Part shown: positions 26,715 through 35,718 of the stretch, in pieces
Numbering within the stretch: the first letter of the stretch is position 1
Layout of the letters: the number at the start of each line of letters is the position of its first letter
NCBI RefSeq assembly: GCF_902706295.1
Contig: NZ_CACSJJ010000010.1
Coordinates: forward strand, 114,386-178,385
Length of the DNA: 64,000 bases
DNA from: Arthrobacter sp. 18067
GTDB taxonomy: Bacteria > Actinomycetota > Actinomycetes > Actinomycetales > Micrococcaceae
Direction of reading: 5' to 3'
Translations under genes and position numbers: made by a program
Notes under the pieces: generated by a model
Told to the model about the DNA's origin: nothing
The model's input: the letters and a program-made list of their open reading frames with translations, nothing else
The model's database searches: none

Positions 26715-26730
26715 TATCAAGTGACCGATA
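26715..26730. promoter_or_regulatory. Candidate AmtR operator
   Basis: TATC-n8-GATA, within AACTATC...CGATAT, resembles the CTAT-n6-ATAG layout of Corynebacterium AmtR boxes, though arm spacing differs by two bases. It lies between the GlnR-like array and the permease start, in the amtR-permease intergenic region. Confidence 0.35.
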
Positions 26731-26795
26731 TTCCGGCGGGTAGTCAAAACCTTTCCGGGCTGGTCCCCTATCCCGTTCCAGACACGGAGAACCCG

Positions 26796-28340
26796 ATGAC
26801 TTCCACCCTTTCGACGACGGCCAGCCGCACTGACGACGCAGACCTGACAGCCCTCGGCTACCAGCCCACCCTGCACCGCAAGCTGGGCCGCTACGCATCG
26901 TTCGCCGCAGGTTTTTCGTTCGTCTCCATCCTGACCACCATCTTTCAGCTCTTCGCTTTCGGCTACTCCTTTGCCGGCCCGGCCTTTTTCTGGACCTGGC
27001 CCGTGGTGCTGGTGGGCCAGCTCCTGGTAGCCCTGAACTTCGCTGAACTCGCCGCCAGATACCCGTTGTCCGGCGCCGTCTATCAATGGTCGCGGCGCAT
27101 GGGTGGCGAAGTGGTGGGCTGGTTCGCCGGCTGGTTCATGGCAATCGCCCAGGTGATCACAGCTGCGGCGGCAGCCATCGCCCTCCAGGTGGTCCTCCCA
27201 CAGTTATGGGACGGATTCCAGGTGGTGGGCGGCGACCCCTCACTGGCATCCCCCACGGGCGCGGCCAACGCAGTGATCCTTGGCGCCATACTCCTGGTGA
27301 TCACCACTGTGATCAACTGCCTCGGCGTGAGGCTCATGTCCCATGTGAACTCCATCGGCGTCACTTGCGAGATTGTAGGCGTCGCCGCAGTAATCCTTGC
27401 CCTGTTCTCAGCGGCGCAGCGCGGCCCGGAGGTGGTAGCGGACGTCAGTGTGGTCACTACCTCGGACCTTGGTGCCGTGGGTGCCTTCCTGGTCTCCGGC
27501 CTGATGGCCGCGTACGTGATGGTCGGCTTCAACTCAGCCGGTGAACTCTCAGAGGAAACCAAGAATCCCCGCAAGACCGCACCGCGCACCATTCTCTCGG
27601 CGCTGATCATTTCAGGCATTGGCGGCGGACTCATGATTATCGCGGCACTGATGGCCGCGCCAAGCCTCGACGACGGCAGGCTCGCCACCGAGGGACTCCC
27701 CTACGTGCTGACGGCCGTGTTGGGCACGTTCTGGGGCAAGGTGCTGCTGGTGGACGTGGCAATCGCCATCTTTGTCTGCACCCTGGCCATCCAGACGGCC
27801 GGTTCACGGCTGGTGTTCTCCATGGCCCGTGACGGCAAGCTTCCGGCCTCCGCCCGGCTGGCGAAGGTCCACCCCAAACGCGGAACCCCCATGTGGCCCT
27901 CCATCGCGATCGGCGCCCTGGCTGTGGGGATCCTCGCCATCAACATCGGCAACTCCGCTCTCTTCACCACCCTCTGCAGTGTGTGCATCGTGATGGTGTA
28001 CCTGGCGTACCTGATGGTCACGGTCCCGCAGTTGCTCAGCCGCTTCCGGGGTGACTGGGGCCGGGTGGGCCAGACCATGCCGGCGGGACTGTTCTCCTTG
28101 GGCCGTTGGGGTCTGCCTGTCAACGTCCTGGCCGTCCTGTACGGCGCCCTGATGGTCATCAACCTGTCATGGCCCCGCCCCGAGGTGTACGACCCCTCCG
28201 GGGAACACGGAATCCTGCTCTTTTCCGCCCCCATCATGGTTGGCGCCGTCCTGCTCCTGGGCATCTGGGTCCGGCGGAACCTCCGGGTACGGCAGAACAA
28301 AGCGGCAGAGGCATCGGACCCCACCAACCCTGCCCGCTGA
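26796..28340 (+). CDS. APC family amino acid/amine permease
   Basis: 514 residues with about twelve transmembrane helices. The APC core is visible: ASFAAGFSFVSILTTIF, a GxG-type FGYSFAGPAFFWTWP helix, ELAARYPLSGAVYQWSRRMGG, and NSAGELSEETKNPRKTAPRTI. ATG 26796 has GGAGAA six bases upstream; an earlier start at 26721 is less likely. As first gene of an operon with carboxylase and DUF1989 genes it probably imports the nitrogen substrate (guanidine, urea, or a precursor amino acid or choline-like amine), but the substrate is inferred from context only. Confidence 0.85.
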   Translation: MTSTLSTTASRTDDADLTALGYQPTLHRKLGRYASFAAGFSFVSILTTIFQLFAFGYSFAGPAFFWTWPVVLVGQLLVALNFAELAARYPLSGAVYQWSRRMGGEVVGWFAGWFMAIAQVITAAAAAIALQVVLPQLWDGFQVVGGDPSLASPTGAANAVILGAILLVITTVINCLGVRLMSHVNSIGVTCEIVGVAAVILALFSAAQRGPEVVADVSVVTTSDLGAVGAFLVSGLMAAYVMVGFNSAGELSEETKNPRKTAPRTILSALIISGIGGGLMIIAALMAAPSLDDGRLATEGLPYVLTAVLGTFWGKVLLVDVAIAIFVCTLAIQTAGSRLVFSMARDGKLPASARLAKVHPKRGTPMWPSIAIGALAVGILAINIGNSALFTTLCSVCIVMVYLAYLMVTVPQLLSRFRGDWGRVGQTMPAGLFSLGRWGLPVNVLAVLYGALMVINLSWPRPEVYDPSGEHGILLFSAPIMVGAVLLLGIWVRRNLRVRQNKAAEASDPTNPAR

Positions 28341-28373
28341 CCCGCCGCACGACCATCCCGCTCACGCACAGAA

Positions 28374-29270
28374 ATGAATGCCATGACACAGACTCTCGAA
28401 ACACGGACTACTGAAAACGGAACCGCCACCACGGCGGGCGCCAAGCTGCACGCCCGGGCCCAACACGGCCGGGCAGCGGAGACCATGATCCATGTCCCGG
28501 CCGCTTCCGCTCCGGCCCGGTTGACGGAGAGCCTCCCTGCGGAGGCAAAGACCACGTTGACCTGGGCCGAGACACTGGCCTTTGGCCGCTACACCCATCT
28601 GGAACTGGCCCGCGGGACGCGCATCAGGATCACAGACCTCGACGGCGATGCCTGTGTTCACGCTGTCCTCATCCGGAGCGGCGCCCAGCACGAGCGGCTC
28701 AACGTCGCGGACACGGTCAAGGTCCCGTGGCAGGCGTACTTGACCACCGGCCACCCCGTGCTGTCCGACGCCGGGCGGCTGATGGCCACCGTGGTGGCCG
28801 ACTCGTCGGGCAACCACGATGCCCTCACCGGCACCACCCATCTGGCCGGAAACACCGCAAAGTACGGTGCCGGATCAGCGCACAGCCCGTCACCGGCAGG
28901 CCGTGAACTGTTGACGCTGGGCGGCATGAAGCATGGCATCAGCCAGAAAGAACTCCCTCCGTCGTTGTCGTTCTTCAAGGGCGTCACCGTGGACGTGGAC
29001 GGCAGCATCACGTTCGCCGGCAGCGCCGGTGCCGGGGCCGCCGTCGAACTTCTCCTCCACATGGACGCAGTGTTGGTACTGGCCAATACCGCCCACCCGT
29101 TGGACCCGCGTGCTGAGTTCACGGGAAGCGCCGTGGACATCGTCGCGTGGAGGGCTCCGCAGGACCTCCAAGCCCTGGTGGACGGAAGCCTCAACGTAGA
29201 CCTGGGCCCAGAGGGGCGCCTGGCCCTCCACAACACAGAACTCGACTACAACGCAAGGACCTCCGCATGA
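28374..29270 (+). CDS. DUF1989 protein, urea-amidolyase-associated protein 1 / carboxyguanidine deiminase subunit
   Basis: 298 residues, with an unusually long N-terminal extension (about 60 residues) before the DUF1989 core at TLTWAETLAFGRYTHLELARGTRIRITDLDGDACVHAVL. Proteins formerly called UAAP1/UAAP2 were shown in published work (Wackett group, 2020) to form the heterodimeric carboxyguanidine deiminase CgdAB, converting carboxyguanidine to allophanate. The neighbour is the second subunit, overlapping by ATGA. The second ATG (28383) is an alternative start. Role by family and context. Confidence 0.8.
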   Translation: MNAMTQTLETRTTENGTATTAGAKLHARAQHGRAAETMIHVPAASAPARLTESLPAEAKTTLTWAETLAFGRYTHLELARGTRIRITDLDGDACVHAVLIRSGAQHERLNVADTVKVPWQAYLTTGHPVLSDAGRLMATVVADSSGNHDALTGTTHLAGNTAKYGAGSAHSPSPAGRELLTLGGMKHGISQKELPPSLSFFKGVTVDVDGSITFAGSAGAGAAVELLLHMDAVLVLANTAHPLDPRAEFTGSAVDIVAWRAPQDLQALVDGSLNVDLGPEGRLALHNTELDYNARTSA

Positions 29271-29923
29271 ACGCCATCACAGAAATCAGCCCCGCACTGG
29301 TCCCTGGCCGCGTCGAACTGGACGAACTGGTGGAAGCCCGCGGCCCGTGGTCGGCCGTGGTTGAAGCCGGAGACGTCCTCACCATTGTGGACCTCGACGG
29401 CAACCAGGCCGTGGACTGCATTCTCTACGCGGCCAAAGACACCAGTACCCGGTACTCGGCCGCCGTGACCATCGCAACACAGGGCAGCATCTTCCTCACC
29501 ACTGGCTCGATCCTCCGCGCCGACAGCGGCCAGGAACTCATGACAGTGGTGGCGGACGAAGTTGGCGCCCACGACACCATCGGCGGCGCCTGCTCCCAAG
29601 AGTCCAACACGCTCCGCTACGGCCAGCACACCCACGAACAGCACGCCTGCGTTGAGAATTTCCTCATTGAAGGCGCCAAGTGGGACCTCGGAAAGAAGGA
29701 CTTGGTGTCCAACATCAACTGGTTCATGAACGTGCCGGTGGATCCTGACGGCGCGCTGGGCATCGTGGACGGGCTGTCCGCGCCCGGAAAGCGGGTGGCA
29801 CTCCGCGCCGAAGTGGACACGTTGGTACTGGTGTCCAATTGCCCCCAAATCAACAACCCCTGCAACGGCTTCAACCCCACGCCGGTGCGCATGATCGTCA
29901 CACGTCCGGAGGCCCGCGCATGA
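29267..29923 (+). CDS. DUF1989 protein, urea-amidolyase-associated protein 2 / carboxyguanidine deiminase subunit
   Basis: 218 residues from ATG 29267, inside the ATGA overlap with the previous gene and preceded by GCAAGGACC. The core GDVLTIVDLDGNQAVDCILY parallels that of the first DUF1989 protein. Conserved cysteines occur in GGACSQESN, QHACVENF, and the C-terminal SNCPQINNPCNGFNPTP, a plausible metal site. It is the partner subunit of the putative carboxyguanidine deiminase. Its stop overlaps the carboxylase start by four bases, so subunit stoichiometry is probably kept by coupling. Confidence 0.85.
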   Translation: MNAITEISPALVPGRVELDELVEARGPWSAVVEAGDVLTIVDLDGNQAVDCILYAAKDTSTRYSAAVTIATQGSIFLTTGSILRADSGQELMTVVADEVGAHDTIGGACSQESNTLRYGQHTHEQHACVENFLIEGAKWDLGKKDLVSNINWFMNVPVDPDGALGIVDGLSAPGKRVALRAEVDTLVLVSNCPQINNPCNGFNPTPVRMIVTRPEARA

Positions 29924-32900
29924 ACCGCTTCGACACCCTTCTCATTGCCAACCGCGGCGAGATCGCCTGCCGGATCATCGAGTCCGCCCGCAAGGCCGGG
30001 CTACGCACGGTGGCCGTCTTCTCCGAAGCTGACCGCGGCGCCAAGCACGTGAAGCTCGCTGACGAGGCTGTCCTGCTGGGACCTGCACCCGCCAAAGAGT
30101 CCTATCTCAAGGTTGACGCCATCCTCAAGGCCGCGGCTGCCACCGGGGCCGGCGCCATTCATCCCGGCTACGGATTCCTGTCCGAGGACGCGGCCTTCGC
30201 GGAAGCTGTTGAGGCGGCCGGCCTGGTTTTTGTAGGCCCCACCCCGGACCAGCTCCGGATTTTCGGGACCAAGCACACCGCCCGCGATGCCGCGCAACGC
30301 GCCGGCGTTCCCATGATCGCGGGATCTGGCCTCCTGGAGGACCTGGACGAAGCCGTGGCAGCATCGCACACCATCGGTTTCCCGCTCATGCTCAAGGCAA
30401 CCGGCGGTGGCGGCGGCATCGGCATGGCCGTCTGCCGCGACGAAGCCGAACTCCGCGACAACTACTCCCGGGTGGCCCGCCTGGCCAGCTCCAGCTTTGG
30501 AACGGCAGGCGTCTTTGCCGAACGCTACATCGAACACGCCCGCCACGTGGAAGTCCAGGTGTTCGGCGACGGTGAGGGCCGCGTGGTGAGCCTCGGCGAC
30601 CGTGACTGCTCGCTGCAACGCCGCCACCAGAAAGTGCTTGAAGAAGCCCCCGCACCGGATCTGCCTGATGCGTTAAGGGAGGAACTGCACCGAAGCTCCC
30701 GCGCGCTGTGCGCCTCCGTGGGCTACCGCTCGGCCGGAACGGTGGAGTTCGTCTACGACCCCATCCGCCAGGAAGCATCCTTCCTGGAAGTCAATGCACG
30801 GCTGCAAGTAGAGCACCCAGTCACCGAGGCCATCACCGGCGTGGACCTGGTGGAGTGGATGCTGAACCTCGCCCAGCAAGAGCCCGTGCTTAATGGCGTG
30901 CCGGACAATGTGCCCGTCTCAGGACACGCTGTGGAAGCCCGCATCTATGCAGAAGACCCGGCCCGCAACTTCCAGCCCAGCGCCGGAACGGTCACCAACG
31001 CGCAGTACCCGGCCTCCGACGTCGTACGCATTGACGCCTGGGTGGAGACCGGCAGCGAAGTCTCCACCAGTTACGATCCCCTGCTGGGCAAGGTCATCAC
31101 GTCCGGCACAACCCGCGACGCCGCCTTCGACGCCCTGGCTGCCGCGTTGGCGGAAACCCGCATTGATGGCATCAAGACCAACCTGGGCATGCTGCGCGCC
31201 GTGGCCGGGATGGACGTGGTCCGTACCGCACAGCATTCCACCGGAACCCTGAACACCGTGGGTGATCCTGAACCGCGGATCACCATTGAACGGCCGGGCC
31301 TCCAGACCAGTGTGCAGGATTGGCCGGGCAGGACGGGGCTGTGGCAGATCGGAGTGCCGCCGAGTGGACCCATGGATGATTTGTCGTTCCGGCTGGGCAA
31401 CACCGCGCTGGGCAATCCTGAGGGCGCACCCGGCCTGGAATTCACCATGGCCGGACCGGCGCTCCGTTTCACCCACGCCACCACGGTGTGCGTCACCGGC
31501 GCGGACGTCACTGTGACCGTCAACGGCAACCCGGCCAGCATGTGGGAGCCCATCACTGTCCCTGACAACGGCCTTCTGGATGTCGGATCGGCTGACGGAT
31601 CAGGGCTCAGGGGTTACATCCTGTTCGAAGGCGGGCTTGACGTTCCCCAGTACCTCGGCAGTGCGTCCACCTTCACGTTGGGCCAGTTCGGCGGCCACGG
31701 CGGCCGCGTGCTGCGGGCCAGCGATGTGCTCCGCACCGTCACCGGTCACCTGCCTGAGACCGTCCCCGGCGCGGTTCCGGCAGAGAGCCGCCCGGCACTC
31801 ACCACGGAATGGGAGCTGAAGGTAGTGGAAGGGCCGCATGGCGCACCGGAATTCTTCCAACGCGAAGACATTGAAGAGCTCTATGCCGCCGAATACGAGG
31901 TCCACTTCAACTCCGCCCGAACCGGTGTCCGCCTGATCGGCCCCAAGCCGCGCTGGGCACGCAAGGACGGCGGCGAGGCCGGACTACACCCCTCCAACAT
32001 CCACGACACCGCCTATTCGGTGGGTGCCCTGGACTTCACCGGCGACACTCCCATCCTCCTGGGCCCTGATGGTCCCAGCCTTGGCGGTTTCGTCTGCCCC
32101 GTCACGGTGGTGACCGGCGAGCGCTGGAAGCTGGGCCAACTCCGTCCGGGCGATAAGGTCCGCTTTGTGCCCATCCGCTCGGTTGAGGCGCCTTCCGCTA
32201 ACGAACTTGGCGCTGCGAGGCAGCTGATTCTGCCAGGTAGCGCCGGTTTCAACACGGGCGCCGGCGCGGCTTCCGGTTCGGCTTCAGGCACCGCCGGCCT
32301 ACTTCGCGGAGATGGCGACGACGGTGTGCTGGGCCGGCTGCCCGAAGGCGACGGACGGCCTGCGGTCACCTACCGACGCTCCGGTGATGACAACCTGTTG
32401 GTGGAGTACGGCGACATGGTGTTGGACCTTGGCCTCCGGGCCCGTGTCCACGCCCTGCACCAGGAACTCGAACTACTCACCATCCCGGGCATCGTGGATC
32501 TGACGCCGGGCATCCGCTCCCTGCAGATCAAGGCCGATCCTTCCGTCCTTCCCACCTCAAAGCTCTTGGGCCTGGTGCGCGAGGTGGACGCATCACTCCC
32601 AGCGAGCTCGGAGCTGGTGGTGCCCAGCCGCAGCGTCCGTCTCCCCTTGTCCTGGGACGACCCTGCCACCCGTGAGGCAATCGAGCGCTACATGGCCGGT
32701 GTCCGCGACGACGCCCCGTGGTGCCCGTGGAACATCGAGTTCATCCGCCGCATCAACGGCCTGGACTCCGTCAACGACGTCTTCGATACCGTCTTCAACG
32801 CCGAGTACCTCGTCCTGGGCCTGGGCGACGTGTACCTGGGAGCACCGGTGGCAACTCCATTGGATCCGCGGCACCGGCTGGTCACCACCAAGTACAACCC

Positions 32901-33624
32901 TGCCCGCACGTGGACACCTGAGAACGCCGTAGGCATCGGTGGGGCCTACATGTGCATTTACGGCATGGAAGGTCCCGGCGGCTACCAGTTCGTGGGCCGC
33001 ACCACCCAGGTTTGGTCGCGGTACGCGGATTCGGCGCCGTTTGAACCGGGCTCCCCGTGGCTGCTCCGGTTCTTCGACCGCATTTCCTGGTACCCCGTCA
33101 GCCCCGAGGAGCTCCTGGACCTACGCGCAGACATGGCTGCGGGCCGTGGCCGCGGCGTAGAGATCCAGGACGGCACGTTCTCGCTGGCGGAGCATGAGGA
33201 ATTCCTGGACCGCAACAGCGTGTCCATTGCAGAGTTCCGCGAGACCCAATCGGCCGCTTTCGCCGTGGAGCGCCTGGCTTGGGAGGAGGCCGGCGAGTTC
33301 GACCGTGCCGAACAAGCCGTTTCACTGGCCCCACCGGCCGACGACGTCGTAGTGCCCGACGGCGGCACTTTGGTGACGTCACCGTTCGCGGCCAGCGTCT
33401 GGAAAGTGGACGTGGAACCGGGGGACCTCGTGGTGGCCGGCCAGCCGCTGGTCTCCCTTGAAGCGATGAAGATGGAGACGGTCATCCAGGCTCCGGTAGA
33501 TGGCGTGGTCCAACGGGTCCTGCCCATGGCCGGCACCCAAGTGGTGGCAGGCGAAGCACTGGTGGTCCTGGAGCCTGTGGACGTCCGGGAACCCGCCCTC
33601 GTCTTTGAAGGAAGCGCGTCATGA
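29920..33624 (+). CDS. Biotin-dependent urea/guanidine carboxylase
   Basis: 1234 residues in one chain. Order: biotin carboxylase domain (1 to about 450; start IANRGEIACRIIESARKAG, ATP loop KATGGGGGIGM), KipA/AHS2-type carboxyltransferase half (about 480-800, RPGLQTSVQDWPGRTGLW), KipI/AHS1 half (about 810-1030, YRRSGDDNLLVEYGD), a linker, and biotinyl domain with Lys1184 in EAMKMET. It carboxylates urea or guanidine with ATP and bicarbonate. Most bacterial homologues next to DUF1989 genes prefer guanidine, which is the favoured reading here. ATG 29920 lies in an ATGA overlap. Confidence 0.93.
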   Translation: MNRFDTLLIANRGEIACRIIESARKAGLRTVAVFSEADRGAKHVKLADEAVLLGPAPAKESYLKVDAILKAAAATGAGAIHPGYGFLSEDAAFAEAVEAAGLVFVGPTPDQLRIFGTKHTARDAAQRAGVPMIAGSGLLEDLDEAVAASHTIGFPLMLKATGGGGGIGMAVCRDEAELRDNYSRVARLASSSFGTAGVFAERYIEHARHVEVQVFGDGEGRVVSLGDRDCSLQRRHQKVLEEAPAPDLPDALREELHRSSRALCASVGYRSAGTVEFVYDPIRQEASFLEVNARLQVEHPVTEAITGVDLVEWMLNLAQQEPVLNGVPDNVPVSGHAVEARIYAEDPARNFQPSAGTVTNAQYPASDVVRIDAWVETGSEVSTSYDPLLGKVITSGTTRDAAFDALAAALAETRIDGIKTNLGMLRAVAGMDVVRTAQHSTGTLNTVGDPEPRITIERPGLQTSVQDWPGRTGLWQIGVPPSGPMDDLSFRLGNTALGNPEGAPGLEFTMAGPALRFTHATTVCVTGADVTVTVNGNPASMWEPITVPDNGLLDVGSADGSGLRGYILFEGGLDVPQYLGSASTFTLGQFGGHGGRVLRASDVLRTVTGHLPETVPGAVPAESRPALTTEWELKVVEGPHGAPEFFQREDIEELYAAEYEVHFNSARTGVRLIGPKPRWARKDGGEAGLHPSNIHDTAYSVGALDFTGDTPILLGPDGPSLGGFVCPVTVVTGERWKLGQLRPGDKVRFVPIRSVEAPSANELGAARQLILPGSAGFNTGAGAASGSASGTAGLLRGDGDDGVLGRLPEGDGRPAVTYRRSGDDNLLVEYGDMVLDLGLRARVHALHQELELLTIPGIVDLTPGIRSLQIKADPSVLPTSKLLGLVREVDASLPASSELVVPSRSVRLPLSWDDPATREAIERYMAGVRDDAPWCPWNIEFIRRINGLDSVNDVFDTVFNAEYLVLGLGDVYLGAPVATPLDPRHRLVTTKYNPARTWTPENAVGIGGAYMCIYGMEGPGGYQFVGRTTQVWSRYADSAPFEPGSPWLLRFFDRISWYPVSPEELLDLRADMAAGRGRGVEIQDGTFSLAEHEEFLDRNSVSIAEFRETQSAAFAVERLAWEEAGEFDRAEQAVSLAPPADDVVVPDGGTLVTSPFAASVWKVDVEPGDLVVAGQPLVSLEAMKMETVIQAPVDGVVQRVLPMAGTQVVAGEALVVLEPVDVREPALVFEGSAS

Positions 33625-35483
33625 ACAGCCCCACCGGAGTCACAGCGAAACGCGTCCAGGCAGCGCTCCAGGCGATTGACGCCGTCGACCGTCCTGAAAT
33701 CTGGATCCACCTGCGGGGGCGGGACGAACTGCTCGCAGAAGCGGACCGGATTGACGCCGCCGTGGCGGCCGGTGAGAACCTGCCGCTTGCTGGCCTCCTG
33801 CTCGCCGTGAAGAACAACGTGGATGTTGCCGGTTTAACCACGACGGCGGCGTGCCCCGGCTTTGGGGATGTACCCGCCCGGGATGCGGTACCGGTTGCGA
33901 GGCTCCGCGCTGCGGGCGCTCTGGTGCTGGGGGCCACCAATCTGGACCAGTTCGCCACTGGCTTGGTCGGAACGCGCAGCCCCTATGGTGCCGTCCGTGA
34001 TTCGAGGCGTCCCGAGAGGATCTCCGGCGGCTCTAGTTCAGGTTCTGCGGTGGCCGTTGCCCTCGGATTGGTGGACGTGGCCATTGGGACGGATACCGCG
34101 GGTTCGGGCCGGGTTCCGGCCGCGCTGCAGGGGATCGTGGGGATCAAACCCACCCGGGGTGTGGTGTCCACCGAAGGCGTGGTTCCTGCCTGCCGTTCCT
34201 GGGATACAGCAACGATCTTCGCCCGCGACCTCGCCACTGCGGAGCTCGCCATGGGGATCATGGCCGGGCAGGGCCGCGCCTGGCCCGCGGACGCCAAGGT
34301 TGCGGCGCCGTCCACGCCGCGGGTGGCCTATCCTGCCGCTCTGCCGGCACTCCCGGAAGCGTGGGCGTCAGCGTTCCATGCACAGATCGAGCGGTTGCGG
34401 TCCACGGGAGTAGTGGCCGAAGCCATCGAACTGGACGTCTTCCTGGAGGCCGCACGGCTGCTGTACGACGGCGGATTGGTGGCCGAACGCTACGCCGCCG
34501 TCGGCAGCTTCATTGACTCGGTGACGTCCGGCGGGGCGTCCGCAACGCTCGACGCAACGGTGGCCGGCATCATCAGGGCTGCGGGCGAGGTCCCTGCGCA
34601 CCAGTATGTGGCGGACACGGCGGCGTTGGAGCATCTCAAGCACCAAGCCATGGGGCGGTTGGACGGCTTCGATGCGCTGATAGTTCCCACGGCACCGTTC
34701 CATCCGACGCTGGCAGAGGTCGCAGCCGATCCCGTGGGGGTCAATTCCCGGATGGGTACCTATACCAATTTCTGCAACCTCTTCGATCTCAGTGCCGTTG
34801 CGGTGCCAGCGGGTACCGTCACCGAAAAAGGCGGCGCGGACGAAACAAACAGCACCGCCCAGTTCGGTCTGACCGTGGTTGCCCGGACCTTCGAAGACGG
34901 GGTGGCCGCGGACATCGCGCGGCGTATTGAACTGACCCCGGAGAATCCGGAGTTGTTCGCAGTCGGAGCCGCACCCGCGACGTCGCCCGGCCGCAAGGTT
35001 CCGTGGCCGGTTGCTGCGGGAGCCGCCGTCGTTCCCCTCGTCGTGGTAGGGGCGCACCGGAAGGGGCAGCCACTGGCGGCTGAGCTGGAACGCCGCGGCG
35101 CTTTCTGGGACGGCGGGGTGACCACGGACCCGCAGTATCGGTTGGTGGCATTAAAGACCACACCGCCCAAGCCCGGTGTGGTGCGATCAGCCCGGGGCGC
35201 CGGGCTCGTGGCCGAGAGGTGGCTGCTTTCAGAGGCCGGGCTTGGTTCATTTCTTGCGGAACTGCCGGAACCCATGCTGCTGGGTTCCATCACGCTGGAC
35301 GATGGCAGCAAAGCCGTGGGCTTTGCCTGTGACGCTGTGGCGGCGGCAGAAGGACGGGACATTACCGAGTACCGCGATTGGATTAAATACCTGGAGAATG
35401 ACGCGGCTGGATCGGGAGGCCACGGATTTTGGCGCGAGGCGGGAGGAGCTTTGCTGACCGGACTGGGGCGAGGCCGGATCTAG
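33621..35483 (+). CDS. atzF: Allophanate hydrolase
   Basis: 620 residues: an amidase-signature domain with Lys64 (LLAVKNNVDVAG), cis-serine in ISGGSSSGSA (about 139), and nucleophile Ser162 (TDTAGSGR), then a C-terminal domain (about 475-600, ERRGAFWDGGV...FLAELPEPMLLGSI) found in AtzF/DUR1-type enzymes that completes hydrolysis of allophanate to ammonia and CO2. Overlaps the carboxylase stop by ATGA. Last gene of the operon. All amidase triad residues are present. The 235 bases following, to disA, hold no gene. Confidence 0.95.
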   Translation: MNSPTGVTAKRVQAALQAIDAVDRPEIWIHLRGRDELLAEADRIDAAVAAGENLPLAGLLLAVKNNVDVAGLTTTAACPGFGDVPARDAVPVARLRAAGALVLGATNLDQFATGLVGTRSPYGAVRDSRRPERISGGSSSGSAVAVALGLVDVAIGTDTAGSGRVPAALQGIVGIKPTRGVVSTEGVVPACRSWDTATIFARDLATAELAMGIMAGQGRAWPADAKVAAPSTPRVAYPAALPALPEAWASAFHAQIERLRSTGVVAEAIELDVFLEAARLLYDGGLVAERYAAVGSFIDSVTSGGASATLDATVAGIIRAAGEVPAHQYVADTAALEHLKHQAMGRLDGFDALIVPTAPFHPTLAEVAADPVGVNSRMGTYTNFCNLFDLSAVAVPAGTVTEKGGADETNSTAQFGLTVVARTFEDGVAADIARRIELTPENPELFAVGAAPATSPGRKVPWPVAAGAAVVPLVVVGAHRKGQPLAAELERRGAFWDGGVTTDPQYRLVALKTTPPKPGVVRSARGAGLVAERWLLSEAGLGSFLAELPEPMLLGSITLDDGSKAVGFACDAVAAAEGRDITEYRDWIKYLENDAAGSGGHGFWREAGGALLTGLGRGRI

Positions 35484-35718
35484 GCGGCAGGCGGCTGATC
35501 AGCGGAAATGGGGGTCCCGGCGATTGGCCGCCAAACCACTTTCCGGGCATCGCCGAAGATAACGAAATGACCCACTTTGCGGCTTGCTGGTGCGGTTAAC
35601 GGTGCCCGGAAGCCCTATCATGGTGCTTGTCGTCATTGGGGCATTTTTTGTGAGTGCCTACTGACGCCGGATTCAGCTTGTCTGTGAGCCGTGGCTTGCA
35701 CCTTCGAAGGGAAACCCT

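Noticed and set aside
26600..26795. A guanidine riboswitch upstream of the carboxylase operon
   Set aside because: None of the recognisable elements of guanidine-I (ykkC), -II or -III was seen; the sequence is better explained by phased half-sites and an AmtR-like operator.
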